The notes: a model not told the origin generated them from the sequence alone. 9,660 bases of DNA from Alphaproteobacteria bacterium (GCA_017557925.1 JAFYWO010000100.1:1-9660), one strand, 5' to 3'. Counted from the first letter of the stretch, positions 1 to 8,588 are shown. Made by a program: numbers and translations.

Positions 1-828
1 AGGATAAGAAAAAATATTATCATTGTTTTTATAATAAATACTCTCATCACTTAAATATTCTTTAACCAATTCATCTGAAGTTGCATATTTCTTTAAGATT
101 AAGTCGTTAGGAATAAACAACACATTAGCATTTCTGGTTTCTTCAATCATGAAATTATCACTGAAATCTGAGAAGTATTGTTGGATTTCATCATCGGTAA
201 TTTGACGCTCAATAACCATATCTAAAGGAGATATACTTACATATCTGAAAGATTTGCGTTGATTATCCATTTTGTGAATAGCTTTACTTAATACTAAAGG
301 AACATTAAACGGAGATACCAAGTCATTTATCAAAATGCTTTTTGCCATCATGCGTTTGATTACGGCAACATACTCATCTTCACTCATTTGAGCGCTTGCC
401 AAATATCTTTTGAATAACTCCGGATTGAATTGTCCGTTTTGTGGGTTTTGAAATTCAGGTCTGGAGAACAAAACTTGTTGAATAAAACCTCTAGGGAAAT
501 AAATATCATTTTTCAACAAAGTTTGATCAATAACACTTTCGCTAACGATTTGTTCTAATACATTTTCAGCAATATTACTACGCATTTCATCGGTTAGTTC
601 CGTGTCTTCACCAATAATATTTCTCAAAGCATTTATTTCTTTATTTAGACGATAAGAAAAAGCGCTTTGCGAAGTTTTCTGACCATTAACATTTATAACC
701 GCTTGGTTTTGAGAGGCGTTATTAATATACCCTGTAACACCGAATAAGGAAATAAAACTAACGGCAACTGCCGCAAAAATAATTTTTAATATCCAACTTT
801 CTTTTGCTCTAGCTAATTTACTTATCAT
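1..828 (-). CDS. ppiD: PpiD/SurA-like periplasmic peptidyl-prolyl isomerase, N-terminal part (runs off window)
   Basis: The frame is open for 276 codons from ATG at 828 to the left edge, so the C-terminus is missing. A GGGAAG Shine-Dalgarno lies 7 nt before the start; an ATG at 835 is in another frame and hits a stop after five codons. The protein starts with a short basic segment (MISKLARAKES), then one hydrophobic helix at about residues 13-34, as in PpiD, which is anchored in the inner membrane with its bulk in the periplasm. Residues from about 44 match the SurA_N-type chaperone region: a VINVNGQKTSQSAF segment, helices with IAENVLEQIVSESVIDQ, then FNPELFKRYLA at about 139-149. The parvulin domain expected further on is not visible. 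In the family this protein assists folding of newly exported proteins. It is divergent from tpiA, an arrangement found in Alphaproteobacteria. Family assignment is fairly sure; exact orthology to PpiD is inferred. Confidence 0.78.
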   Translation of the reverse strand, partial: MISKLARAKESWILKIIFAAVAVSFISLFGVTGYINNASQNQAVINVNGQKTSQSAFSYRLNKEINALRNIIGEDTELTDEMRSNIAENVLEQIVSESVIDQTLLKNDIYFPRGFIQQVLFSRPEFQNPQNGQFNPELFKRYLASAQMSEDEYVAVIKRMMAKSILINDLVSPFNVPLVLSKAIHKMDNQRKSFRYVSISPLDMVIERQITDDEIQQYFSDFSDNFMIEETRNANVLFIPNDLILKKYATSDELVKEYLSDESIYYKNNDNIFSYP

Positions 829-862
829 TTTTCATCTTCCCAAAAATAAAACAATTTTCCCC

Positions 863-890
863 ATTATAAAAGTAACAAAAAAATATTCAA
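863..890 (-). promoter_or_regulatory. Sigma70-type promoter of the ppiD-like gene
   Basis: On the minus strand, TTGAAT (positions 890-885) is followed by a 16-nt spacer and a perfect TATAAT (868-863), about 35 nt upstream of the ATG. The spacing and match to consensus are good for an AT-rich genome. Chance matches are common in such DNA, but the position fits. Confidence 0.6.
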
Positions 891-1005
891 TCCAAATAAC
901 AGATATGTGCAAAGTTTTTTTATAAGATATAGTTTAATGATTTTTTGTAAACAACTCATCTTTTTTTCTAGCAAATAAAAAAATGCGTGCTAAAAAAATA
1001 GAAGT

Positions 1006-1011
1006 TATAAT
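1006..1011 (+). promoter_or_regulatory. Possible -10 box for tpiA-secG
   Basis: TATAAT occurs 20 nt before the chosen tpiA start. No good -35 hexamer is visible 16-18 nt upstream, and transcription from here would leave a leader of only about a dozen bases. It could equally be chance in AT-rich DNA. The rest of the 829-1030 gap holds only AT-rich sequence that I cannot assign. Confidence 0.3.
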
Positions 1012-1030
1012 TTTTTAAAGGATGATTACA

Positions 1031-1792
1031 ATGGTAAGAAAAACTCTGATTGCAGGCAACTGGAAAATGAATGGCCACATAGAAGATGGTGTTGCTCATG
1101 CAAAAGGCGTTGCCTTAGAGGTAAAAAAAGCTGCTCGCAAAGATTGTGAAGTTTTAATTTGTCCCCCGTTTACTTTGTTGATGGCCGCAAAAAAAGCCAT
1201 TAAAGGTAGTAAAGTTCAATTAGGTGCTCAAGATTGTCACTTTGATTTGAAAGGTGCTCATACCGGAGATATAAGCCCTCTTATGTTGAAAGATTTAGGT
1301 TGTCAATATGTTATAGTCGGCCACTCTGAAAGAAGAACAGACCACGGTGAAACAAATGAATTGATAGCTAAAAAAGCTTATTCTGCGATAGAAGCAGGCT
1401 TAAAAGTAATTATCTGTATCGGCGAAACAGAAAAAGAGCGTGATGAGAATAAAACTATAGAGGTATGCACTGCACAAATTATGGGTTCTGTTCCATCTAA
1501 TTCAACCGCTCAAAATACAGTTATAGCTTATGAACCTGTATGGGCAATCGGAACAGGTAAAACACCTACAGCAGAAGATGTAGAAGAAGTTCACGCTTCA
1601 ATCCGTAAAGTTATTGCTAAAAAATTAGGTCGTGCAAATGCAAATAAAATGCGTATTTTATACGGTGGCAGTATGAAGCCTTCTAATGCAAAAGAATTAC
1701 TTGCTCTTGAAGATGTAGACGGTGGTCTTATTGGTGGAGCAAGCTTGAAAGTTGCTGATTTTACAGCAATTATTGAGTCATCAAAACAATAA
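1031..1792 (+). CDS. tpiA: Triosephosphate isomerase
   Basis: This glycolytic and gluconeogenic enzyme interconverts dihydroxyacetone phosphate and glyceraldehyde 3-phosphate in the cytoplasm. With the start at 1031 it has 253 residues, the normal length for a TIM barrel. The catalytic residues are all present: Lys12 in AGNWKMNG, His98 in VGHSERR, and Glu168 in the signature AYEPVWAIGTGKTPT, which includes the flexible loop 6. The phosphate-binding segments YGGS (211-214) and GGLIGGASL (231-239) are also intact. An in-frame ATG at 1022 exists, but AAAGG at 1017-1021 lies 9 nt from the ATG at 1031 and directly touches the earlier one, so 1031 is preferred. The gene ends 14 nt before secG and is surely cotranscribed with it. 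The identification is very secure. Confidence 0.97.
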   Translation: MVRKTLIAGNWKMNGHIEDGVAHAKGVALEVKKAARKDCEVLICPPFTLLMAAKKAIKGSKVQLGAQDCHFDLKGAHTGDISPLMLKDLGCQYVIVGHSERRTDHGETNELIAKKAYSAIEAGLKVIICIGETEKERDENKTIEVCTAQIMGSVPSNSTAQNTVIAYEPVWAIGTGKTPTAEDVEEVHASIRKVIAKKLGRANANKMRILYGGSMKPSNAKELLALEDVDGGLIGGASLKVADFTAIIESSKQ

Positions 1793-1806
1793 AAAAGGAA
1801 ATAAAA

Positions 1807-2217
1807 ATGGGATCAGTATTGTTAGTAATTCACTTAATAGTAGCTATTTTATTGGTTACTGTGATTCTAATGCAAAATAATTCAGGAAATGCCTTGAGTG
1901 GTTTAGGTGGTGGCAATGGAGCGGATAGTTTTTTATCTGCTCGTGGCAAAGGTAACCTATTAACCAAAACAACCGCTATTCTTGCTACAATATTTTTCGT
2001 TACTTCGATTCTTTTAGTTTTATACTATAAGGGAGAAACCAAAGTTAAGACATCTATAACAGATGTAGCTCCGCTTGTAGCAACACAACCGGAAACACCT
2101 TCTGTTCCGGCTCAAGAAGCAACTGCTGAAGCTCCTATAAGTGAAGAAAAAGCTTCAGCCGAAGTTCCAGTAGCTTCAACAGAAGCTTCAGCTACGGCAG
2201 AAGAAAAAGCGGAATAG
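1807..2217 (+). CDS. secG: Preprotein translocase subunit SecG
   Basis: This is the small inner-membrane subunit of SecYEG, which assists SecA-driven export. The 136-residue protein has the family layout: transmembrane helix 1 at about residues 3-22 ending in ILMQ, a Gly-rich cytoplasmic loop (ALSGLGGGNG, then the conserved FLSARGKGNLLTKTTAILATIFF at about 42-64), and helix 2 at about 55-73. From about residue 85 there is a hydrophilic tail rich in Ala, Glu and Pro with near-repeats of the ASAE/EASA kind; such low-complexity tails are common in alphaproteobacterial SecG and their role is unclear. AAGGA lies 7-8 nt before the ATG. It follows tpiA closely and is followed by an intrinsic terminator. 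The tpiA-secG linkage is typical of Alphaproteobacteria. Confidence 0.93.
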   Translation: MGSVLLVIHLIVAILLVTVILMQNNSGNALSGLGGGNGADSFLSARGKGNLLTKTTAILATIFFVTSILLVLYYKGETKVKTSITDVAPLVATQPETPSVPAQEATAEAPISEEKASAEVPVASTEASATAEEKAE

Positions 2218-2241
2218 GGTATGAAAAATATTTACTAAAAT

Positions 2242-2270
2242 AAAGGCACCACTAAATACGGTGCCTTTTT
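2242..2270 (+). terminator. Intrinsic terminator after tpiA-secG
   Basis: A 9-bp perfect stem, AAAGGCACC (2242-2250) with GGTGCCTTT (2260-2268), a 9-nt loop and a run of five T at 2266-2270. It separates tpiA-secG from pyrG, so pyrG needs either readthrough or its own promoter. Confidence 0.9.
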
Positions 2271-2301
2271 CACTAAAAAATATGATAAAGAGGTCTTACA
2301 A

Positions 2302-3945
2302 ATGTCTGATTTAAATCCAAAAACAAAATTTATTTTTATAACAGGAGGAGTCGTTTCATCTTTAGGAAAAGGATTGGCTTCGGCTTCTCTTGCTTCAATT
2401 TTGCAATCAAGAGGTTTTAAGGTTCGTTTAAGAAAACTTGACCCGTACTTAAATGTAGATCCCGGAACAATGAGTCCTTTTCAGCACGGAGAAGTTTTTG
2501 TAACAGATGATGGAACTGAAGCGGATTTGGATTTAGGACACTATGAACGTTTTTCCGGTGTAAATGCCAAGAAAAGTGATAGCACAACAACAGGTAAAAT
2601 TTATCAAAGAGTTATAGATAAAGAACGTCACGGAGACTATCTCGGTGCAACCATACAAGTTATCCCTCATGTTACAAATGAGATAAAAGAATTTATTATA
2701 AGCGATTTAGAGGATGAAGATTTTGTTTTATGCGAAATAGGTGGAACAGTAGGTGATATTGAGGGACAACCTTATTTGGAGGCAATTCGTCAACTGGCAT
2801 ACGATTTAGGTAGAGAACGCACAATGTTTCTGCATTTAACACTTTTGCCATATATTCCAACGGCAGGCGAACTTAAAACAAAACCAACGCAACACTCTGT
2901 AAAAAAATTGCAAGAGTATGGTATCCAACCTGATATGTTGCTATGCCGTTCACAAATGCCAATGCCTGAAAATGAGAAGAAAAAAATAGCACTTTTCTGT
3001 AATATTAGAGAAGAAAACGTTATAACCGCACTAGATGTAAGTAACATTTATCAAGTACCGCTTGCGTATTCAAAAGAGGGTATGGATAAAGCCGTATGTC
3101 GTCACTTTAATTTACCTTGTCCTGATGCAGATTTATCAAGATGGGAGAATATTGTTGATGTCTTAAAATCTCCCGAGGGGGAAGTAAGAATAGCTGTAGT
3201 CGGTAAATATGTTAAACTTTTGGAAGCTTATAAATCATTGAGTGAAGCTATAAATCACGGAGCTATTGCTAATAAACATAAGGTAAAAATTAAATGGATA
3301 GATTCGGAAGAATTGGAAACTAAAAATCCGGAAGAATTTTTGTCTGATGTGAGCGGTATTCTTGTTCCGGGAGGATTCGGTTTGCGTGGAACACAAGGCA
3401 AGATAGAAGCCGTAAAATATGCAAGAACGCATAATATTCCGTTTTTAGGAATTTGTTTTGGTATGCAAATGGCAGTAATTGAAATAATGCGCAATGTTTT
3501 AGGTGTTGCAAATGCAAATACAACAGAACTTGATGAAAACTGTGAAGCTGTTGTCGGTTTGATGACCGAATGGGATAAAGACGGAGCAAAACAGATTCGC
3601 CATAAAGACGGAGATTTAGGCGGAACAATGCGTCTTGGAGCTTATGATACAGTTATAAAAAATGGAACTCTTGCGCATAAAGTTTATGGTTGTGTCAATA
3701 TTTCAGAACGTCACCGTCATCGTTACGAGGTAAATATCAAATACCTTGAGCAATTAAAAGAAGCCGGTCTGGAAATATCCGGAACATCACCTGATGGTAA
3801 ACTTCCTGAAATTGTAGAAATACCAAATCACCCGTGGTTTATTGGTGTTCAATACCATCCGGAATTGAAATCAAAACCATTTGAACCGCATCCGTTGTTT
3901 GTTGAGTTCATAAAAGCATCAATTAAACAATCAAGATTGGTATAA
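2302..3945 (+). CDS. pyrG: CTP synthase (glutamine-hydrolysing)
   Basis: The enzyme makes CTP from UTP, ATP and glutamine, the last step of pyrimidine nucleotide synthesis. At 547 residues it has the standard length. The N-terminal synthetase domain (about 1-270) carries the P-loop-like [13 protein letters not shown] (12-24), the [23 protein letters not shown] segment (45-67) and [11 protein letters not shown] (144-154). The C-terminal class I glutamine amidotransferase domain (about 295-547) has the oxyanion segment VPGGFG (355-360), the nucleophile Cys385 in GICFGMQ, and His519 and Glu521 in VQYHPE. All catalytic residues are intact. AAAGAGG at 2287-2293 lies 8 nt before the ATG. The gene is a single unit between two terminators. 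No feature for UTP/CTP-dependent attenuation is evident in the short leader. Confidence 0.98.
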   Translation: MSDLNPKTKFIFITGGVVSSLGKGLASASLASILQSRGFKVRLRKLDPYLNVDPGTMSPFQHGEVFVTDDGTEADLDLGHYERFSGVNAKKSDSTTTGKIYQRVIDKERHGDYLGATIQVIPHVTNEIKEFIISDLEDEDFVLCEIGGTVGDIEGQPYLEAIRQLAYDLGRERTMFLHLTLLPYIPTAGELKTKPTQHSVKKLQEYGIQPDMLLCRSQMPMPENEKKKIALFCNIREENVITALDVSNIYQVPLAYSKEGMDKAVCRHFNLPCPDADLSRWENIVDVLKSPEGEVRIAVVGKYVKLLEAYKSLSEAINHGAIANKHKVKIKWIDSEELETKNPEEFLSDVSGILVPGGFGLRGTQGKIEAVKYARTHNIPFLGICFGMQMAVIEIMRNVLGVANANTTELDENCEAVVGLMTEWDKDGAKQIRHKDGDLGGTMRLGAYDTVIKNGTLAHKVYGCVNISERHRHRYEVNIKYLEQLKEAGLEISGTSPDGKLPEIVEIPNHPWFIGVQYHPELKSKPFEPHPLFVEFIKASIKQSRLV

Positions 3946-3952
3946 AGTTGCT

Positions 3953-3996
3953 AAAAAACTCCCCTTTATTTGGATAAAATAAGGGGGAGTTTTTTT
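3953..3996 (+). terminator. Strong intrinsic terminator after pyrG
   Basis: A 14-bp stem pairs 3958-3971 with 3977-3990 around a 5-nt loop, with one G-T wobble (3965/3983) and a CTCCCC/GGGGAG core. It is flanked by A5 on the left and T6 on the right (3991-3996), so the structure is almost symmetrical and could also work on the opposite strand. Confidence 0.93.
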
Positions 3997-4154
3997 ATTA
4001 GCGCTATATGTCAGGTCTAAATATTATACCGTAGTTTATGTTTTTTATATGGACACTTTGTTGATGCTACGACACAATACATCTCTTATCAGGCATATAA
4101 TTATACTTTGATAATATAATCTTGTCTGATTTTTATTTTATTTTTTTTACACAT

Positions 4155-4189
4155 AAAAAAAGAGCACTTTCAAATGAAAGTGCTCTTTT
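4155..4189 (-). terminator. Intrinsic terminator of the corC-like gene
   Basis: A perfect 14-bp stem pairs 4158-4171 with 4176-4189 around a 4-nt loop, 17 nt beyond the leftward gene's stop codon. The A run at 4155-4161 becomes a U tract on the minus-strand transcript. The 3997-4154 gap between the two convergent terminators shows nothing I can assign. Confidence 0.9.
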
Positions 4190-4205
4190 GCAATCTTATG
4201 ATTTG

Positions 4206-5537
4206 TTATTCTACTTCAAGTCCTTCAAAGCGTTCTTTAACGGTAACTTTAACACTATTAATACGCATATTATCAACTTCAAGCACATCGTAGATACAGT
4301 ATTCGTCTTCAACTCTGTCGCCAACATTAGGTTCACGACCTAATAGGTTAAAGACATAACCTCCCATTGTGCTTTCTTCTAATTCTTGATAAGGAAGATC
4401 TAAACAATCAAACGCATCTTCTACCAAGTAAACGCCTTCAAAAACGCATACCTTCTCATTGATAACCTTGACTGCTACATTCTCGCCTTCATCGTGTTCA
4501 TCACGAATATCACCAACAAGTTCTTCTAATATATCTTCCATAGAAAGAAGGCCTGCCGTTCCACCATATTCATCAACTACAATTGCCAAATGAATACGTT
4601 TTTTCATCATCTCATGCAATATTTCAGATACTGATTTGTTTTCAGGGACAAACATAATTTTTCTAACGATTTTATTAAGAATATCATTATGTTCCGTATT
4701 TTTACATTCCAGCAAATCACGAATATGTATCATACCCAAAATTTGGTCTTTATCAGCATTACAAAGAGGGAAACGAGTGTGTTTATTTTGTTTAACCAAC
4801 TCCATAATTTCATCAAAACTGCTATTCTTATAAATGCAAACCATATCTTGTCTTGGAATCATAATTTCGTGTGCGGAAATTTCAGAAAAACAAATTGCAT
4901 TTTGTATAATTTCACTTTCAGTATCATCAATTACTCCACCTTTTTGTGAAGCATCAATAATAAGCTTAATTTCTTCTTCGGAATGAGCCTCAGATGTCTC
5001 ATCTGCAGCTTGAACACCCATAATTTTCAAAATCCACAAAGAAACGTGGTCAAAACACCAAATAACAGGAGTGAAAACTTTATTAAAAGTATACAAAGGT
5101 ATTGCAACTTTTAATGTGTATTCTTCTGTGTTTTGAATAGCTAATGTCTTTGGCACCAATTCGCCCAAAACAACGTGTAAGAGTGTAATAAAAGTAAATG
5201 CCACACCAAAGCTAACAGAATGTAACAATACGGCATTATCTGCAAAAAAATCCTTAAATGCTTCTTCCAAAAGTCTGGAAACAGCAGGTTCACCCAACCA
5301 ACCTAAACCCAAAGAAGCAAGAGTAATACCCAACTGTGTAGCGCTAAAATAAGTGTTTAATTGTTCAGAAATCTTCAAAGCGACTTTAGCTCTTTTGCTA
5401 CCATTATGCGCTAATTCTTCTAATTTTGTTTTACGAATTTTTACAATGGCAAATTCAGAAACCACAAAAAAAGCATTACAAAAAACTAATACTAAAACCA
5501 ATACAAGATTGATTACATAACTATAATAGGGACTCAT
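4206..5537 (-). CDS. CorC/TlyC-type membrane protein (DUF21, CBS pair, CorC_HlyC)
   Basis: This 443-residue protein has the full layout of the 'hemolysin C-like' CNNM/CorC family. The N-terminal DUF21 membrane region (about 1-180) has hydrophobic helices near 7-28, 63-80, 104-128 and 143-172, and the GELVPKTLAI motif at 125-134. A CBS-domain pair follows at about 220-345, including the hallmark VDEYGGTAGLLSMEDILEEL (321-340) and VGDIRDEHD (341-349). The C-terminal CorC_HlyC domain (about 355-440) contains MGGYVFNLLGREPNVGD (391-407). Family members are tied to Mg2+ or Co2+ efflux and magnesium homeostasis; actual haemolysis is doubtful despite the historical name. It is transcribed alone from its own promoter and ends at a strong terminator. 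The start is the only ATG before the first helix, although its best Shine-Dalgarno (GAGG) is about 16 nt away. The family is certain; the substrate is not. Confidence 0.92.
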   Translation of the reverse strand: MSPYYSYVINLVLVLVLVFCNAFFVVSEFAIVKIRKTKLEELAHNGSKRAKVALKISEQLNTYFSATQLGITLASLGLGWLGEPAVSRLLEEAFKDFFADNAVLLHSVSFGVAFTFITLLHVVLGELVPKTLAIQNTEEYTLKVAIPLYTFNKVFTPVIWCFDHVSLWILKIMGVQAADETSEAHSEEEIKLIIDASQKGGVIDDTESEIIQNAICFSEISAHEIMIPRQDMVCIYKNSSFDEIMELVKQNKHTRFPLCNADKDQILGMIHIRDLLECKNTEHNDILNKIVRKIMFVPENKSVSEILHEMMKKRIHLAIVVDEYGGTAGLLSMEDILEELVGDIRDEHDEGENVAVKVINEKVCVFEGVYLVEDAFDCLDLPYQELEESTMGGYVFNLLGREPNVGDRVEDEYCIYDVLEVDNMRINSVKVTVKERFEGLEVE

Positions 5538-5581
5538 ATCTATTTTTAATTTTACCTCAATACGTTAAACATAACGCCCAA

Positions 5582-5609
5582 ATTATAACCTCAATATTAG
5601 AAAAGTCAA
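5582..5609 (-). promoter_or_regulatory. Sigma70-type promoter of the corC-like gene
   Basis: On the minus strand TTGACT (5609-5604), a 16-nt spacer and a perfect TATAAT (5587-5582) precede the ATG by about 45 nt. The expected transcript begins near 5575 and its leader includes much of a small inverted repeat, CGTTA/TAACG (5563-5576), just before a GAGG motif. No terminator separates nadE from this promoter, so some readthrough from the NAD operon is possible. Confidence 0.75.
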
Positions 5610-5676
5610 TACTTTATTTAGATAAAGCTATATACAAAAAATGCCATTGTAAAAAAAATATATATACCTTGTTTGA

Positions 5677-6441
5677 TTATACATCAAGCATTACAGGCAT
5701 TTGTTTTCTTTTAAAAGAAGAATTTTCAACTAAAGTTTTTACCTTGTTTATAACTTTTTCATCACCTGTGATATTTGATTTTTTTTCATCAACAATTTGC
5801 CTTAAAATATCATCTAAGACATCATAGGGTGGTAGAGAATTTTCATCCTTTTGATTATAACAAAGTTCTGCACTTGGAGCTCTGTTTATTACTTCCTCAG
5901 GCAAAACTTTTTTGTTACGATTAAGCCAACGAGCTAATTGAAAAATTGTTGATTTATAAACATTGCCGATAGGCATGACTCCGCCACAGGTATCTCCATA
6001 CAATGTGCAGTATCCTGTTAATGCCTCAGATTTATTACCGCAAGCCAAAACCATAGCTTTGTCTTGGTTGGAAAAAGCCATAAGTATTTGTCCTCTAATC
6101 CGAGCCTGCAAGTTTTCAATCACAATTCCTTTAATCTTATTGTTAAATGCTTTTTCCAAAACCTCAACTTCATAATCAACAAGTTTATCAATATCAATCT
6201 CTTGATAATCAAGGTTATTTTGTTTTGATATTTCTCTGGCAATATCCAGGCTCAAATCAGAAGTATATTTAGTTTTCATCATTACAGCTTTGACGTTTTT
6301 TCCCCCTAAAACCTCACTTGCAAGAACCGCAACAACCGCACTGTCAAGACCACCGGATAATCCGAGTATAACCTTATCAAACCCATTGTTATCTAAATGT
6401 ATTTTTAGGCCTTTTTTTAATTTGTTCCATAATTTTTCCAT
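5677..6441 (-). CDS. nadE: NAD+ synthetase, ammonia-dependent type
   Basis: It adenylylates nicotinate adenine dinucleotide and amidates it to NAD+, the last step of the pathway encoded by this operon. The 254 residues hold just the synthetase domain of the N-type ATP pyrophosphatase fold. Visible motifs are the P-loop SGGLDS (29-34), ENLQARIRGQ (109-118), GNKSEALTGYCTLYGDTCGG (135-154), and the ATP/NaAD lid segment RAPSAEL plus DENSLPPYDVLD (187-210). The N-terminal nitrilase-like glutaminase domain of the ~550-residue form is absent and no remnant lies upstream, so free ammonia is the probable nitrogen donor. The ENLQARIRGQ and GNKSE...YGD wording resembles the glutamine-dependent lineage, which hints at domain loss (inference). 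The gene starts 3 nt after the pncB stop and its GGGAGA ribosome site lies inside the end of pncB, so the two are translationally tight. It is last in the operon. Confidence 0.93.
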   Translation of the reverse strand: MEKLWNKLKKGLKIHLDNNGFDKVILGLSGGLDSAVVAVLASEVLGGKNVKAVMMKTKYTSDLSLDIAREISKQNNLDYQEIDIDKLVDYEVEVLEKAFNNKIKGIVIENLQARIRGQILMAFSNQDKAMVLACGNKSEALTGYCTLYGDTCGGVMPIGNVYKSTIFQLARWLNRNKKVLPEEVINRAPSAELCYNQKDENSLPPYDVLDDILRQIVDEKKSNITGDEKVINKVKTLVENSSFKRKQMPVMLDV

Positions 6442-6444
6442 TTT

Positions 6445-7947
6445 TTATCTCCCTGTATACAGGTTTATTAAATTTTGTTGCAAAGAAAATAAACTGTTTT
6501 CTAAACCAACTCCGTAAATATGAGGATTAGATAATCTTTTATGACTATTATCAAGCTTGTTTAGATTTTCTTTTCCATAAGCTTGAATGATATTTAAATC
6601 ACTTTCAGGAATATTAACAAATTTACCATCAATCATTAAATAGTCTAAAAGAACTCTTGCCTCTGTTCCTTTTTTTATGATTTTTTTATCTCCATTAAGA
6701 CTTCCGATTTTATAAGAAATCAAATCTCTGTTTAATTTTTGGTCTTCAACAACGTTATCATCGCATCTTACAATTACATCACCGTCAAATTTGTTATTTT
6801 TTATAATTCTGACAACATTTGTTGCTCCGGGAATTGTTGTTTTTCCTTCTGCAATCTTTATTTTTGGTTCTCCCATATAAGATTTAGTCTTAAACACACC
6901 TCCCAAAGCCGGAGTGTCGTATGCCGTAACTAACTTTGTTCCGGCTGCCATAATATCAAAAGGAGCCTTTTGAATTGCAACCAAATTTTCAATTGCATAT
7001 TCATCTAAATCATTGGAAGCAATAAGCTTGGCATCCTTAAATAAATATGATTTTTTTGTTTTTTTAGCTTCAGTTTCAATAATTTTCTTTGCCTCTTTTG
7101 CCCAATATGCAAGGTCGCCGGAATCAATTCTCATTCCCATAAGTTTTATTCCCGTTTCCAAAGAAGCTTTTATTGCATTTTTAATACCTTCTCTTGTATC
7201 ATAAGTATCTACCAAAAGAATGGTATTTCCAACAGAAGACTTCATATATTTCTTAAAAGCATCAAGTTCATTTTCAAAACTCATAATAAAAGAATGCGCC
7301 ATAGTTCCGCTTACCGGTATACCGAAGTTTTTTCCGGCAACAATATTAGATGTTCCGACAGCTCCACCTATAAATGATGCTCTTGAAGCACTAAGTCCGC
7401 CTAATTCTTGTCCACGTCTGACACCAAATTCCAATAAAGGACGTTCAATACCATCTGACTTACAAGCCAAAGCCATGCGGCTTGCTTTTGTAGCAATTAA
7501 ACTTTGTGAATTAAAAATGTTCAAAAGAGCTGCCTCAACCATATCAACCTGCCAACAAGGACCTGATACGCTGTAAACCGGTTCATTAGGAAATACAACT
7601 TCGCCTTCTTTTACGCATTTAATTGTAAGTTGAAGTTTTTGTTTGCTTAAAAAGTCCAGAAATTCTTTTTTAAATTTTGGGTTTCCATCTGCATTTTTCA
7701 GGGTTTTTAAATATTTTATATCATCACTGTTAAAACCCCAATTATCAAGCCATTGCGAAAATTCCTTAAGACCTGCCGTCATTAAATAGCTTCCGCCAAA
7801 CGGACATTTTCTAAAAAATGCTTCACTTGTTTTTATTTCATTTTCTTTTTTGCTGAAAAACCAAGCTTGCGCCATTGTTAAGTGATATAAATCCGCAAAT
7901 AAAGCCGAACCTGTTGAAACTACATTTTCTCTAACATTTTTCATCAT
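6445..7947 (-). CDS. pncB: Nicotinate phosphoribosyltransferase
   Basis: It joins nicotinate and PRPP, with ATP hydrolysis, to give nicotinate mononucleotide. The 500-residue length and motifs match the NAPRTase family: ALFADLYHLTMAQAWF (15-30), FFRKCPFGGSYLMTAGL (44-60), LLEFGVRRGQELGGLSASRA (171-190), the region with the conserved His218 (GTMAHSFIMSF, 214-224), LVDTYDT (245-251), GMRIDSGDL (271-279), ASNDLDEYAI (310-319), and AAGTKLVTAYDTPALGGVFK (334-353) for phosphate binding. I considered a nicotinamide-specific enzyme (NadV), but the FFRKCPFGG and LGGVFK patterns are those of nicotinate enzymes, and pncA next door supplies nicotinate. Two ATGs stand in tandem (7947 and 7944); AGGAG 7 nt before the first favours it. 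It lies 17 nt after the pncA stop and 3 nt before nadE. Confidence 0.93.
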   Translation of the reverse strand: MMKNVRENVVSTGSALFADLYHLTMAQAWFFSKKENEIKTSEAFFRKCPFGGSYLMTAGLKEFSQWLDNWGFNSDDIKYLKTLKNADGNPKFKKEFLDFLSKQKLQLTIKCVKEGEVVFPNEPVYSVSGPCWQVDMVEAALLNIFNSQSLIATKASRMALACKSDGIERPLLEFGVRRGQELGGLSASRASFIGGAVGTSNIVAGKNFGIPVSGTMAHSFIMSFENELDAFKKYMKSSVGNTILLVDTYDTREGIKNAIKASLETGIKLMGMRIDSGDLAYWAKEAKKIIETEAKKTKKSYLFKDAKLIASNDLDEYAIENLVAIQKAPFDIMAAGTKLVTAYDTPALGGVFKTKSYMGEPKIKIAEGKTTIPGATNVVRIIKNNKFDGDVIVRCDDNVVEDQKLNRDLISYKIGSLNGDKKIIKKGTEARVLLDYLMIDGKFVNIPESDLNIIQAYGKENLNKLDNSHKRLSNPHIYGVGLENSLFSLQQNLINLYTGR

Positions 7948-7964
7948 AACTTTTCTCCTAAATA

Positions 7965-8579
7965 CTAACGTCTAACCAAATTTTGTTCAATTTTTTTACT
8001 CAATAACGTTGAGCGAAAAAACTGTTGCGTAGTGATGGTTTTTAATTTTCCCGCTTCAATAAAAGGTCTGTAAACCTCGTCTTGTAAAATATCTGTTATC
8101 TGCAAATTTAGTCCTTTACACAAATCTTCAATAACAAATACGTTTGCGCCTTTTTTCAAAAAACCGTCCATTGCCTGTTTAACGCAAATATCACTTAAAA
8201 CTCCGCATAAATACACATCTGTTTTGCCGGAATATGTATCTGATAAAATTTGATTGTTTTTGGCTTCGTTCCAAATATTTGTAGATGATTTGAATATTTT
8301 TTGAATATTCAATCCTTTTTTAAAAGGAGCAGCTTGTTCCCATCCCCAAGTGCCGTAAATACAATGTTTTCCAAAACTTTTAGCCTCTATTGTATTGTCG
8401 TATGTTTCCTCAAAGTGGGTATCATAGCTATCTACAATCGTATCAAAACTATTTTTGAATATGTTATTTGCAAATTTTTTATGTTTTTCAATTAAATCAC
8501 AATCATTTATACTAAGAAGTCCGTCAGGAGCTACAAAATCATTTTGAAAGTCAATCCTAACTAAAATACGTTTATTCAT
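7965..8579 (-). CDS. pncA: Nicotinamidase (isochorismatase-like cysteine hydrolase)
   Basis: It hydrolyses nicotinamide to nicotinate and ammonia. The 204-residue protein has the features of the family: Asp10 in RIDFQNDFV, a metal-binding set Asp53 and His55 (SYDTH) with His72 (GKHCIYGTWG), a probable catalytic Lys97 (IFKSST), and the nucleophile Cys132 in LCGVLSDICVKQA. The order and spacing fit a D-K-C triad hydrolase. The His-Cys-(I/V)-x-G-T segment is characteristic of nicotinamidases rather than isochorismatases. The position between nadM and pncB makes the role almost certain. AAAGGGA lies about 8 nt before the ATG, directly next to the 3' arm of the RNA motif described separately. The ammonia it releases could in principle serve the ammonia-dependent NadE of the same operon (inference). 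Confidence 0.9.
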   Translation of the reverse strand: MNKRILVRIDFQNDFVAPDGLLSINDCDLIEKHKKFANNIFKNSFDTIVDSYDTHFEETYDNTIEAKSFGKHCIYGTWGWEQAAPFKKGLNIQKIFKSSTNIWNEAKNNQILSDTYSGKTDVYLCGVLSDICVKQAMDGFLKKGANVFVIEDLCKGLNLQITDILQDEVYRPFIEAGKLKTITTQQFFRSTLLSKKIEQNLVRR

Positions 8580-8588
8580 CTTAAAATT

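Noticed and set aside
1022..1030. Upstream tpiA start at 1022
   Set aside because: The AAAGG site directly abuts this ATG; it is well spaced only for the ATG at 1031, which gives the normal TIM N-terminus.
1270..1280. Another AUAAGCCC-like string in tpiA
   Set aside because: It is inside conserved coding sequence (DISPLM), has no flanking helices, and is a chance match to the RNA motif loop.
3997..4154. Small gene or RNA between the convergent terminators
   Set aside because: There is no ribosome site with a credible frame, no tRNA-like fold and no repeat. The frame starting at 4122 runs through the terminator and is antisense to the corC-like gene.
5612..5627. Inverted repeat CTTTAT/ATAAAG after nadE as a terminator
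   Set aside because: It has no G-C core beyond one pair and no U tract on the minus-strand transcript, and it lies just upstream of the -35 box of the corC-like gene.
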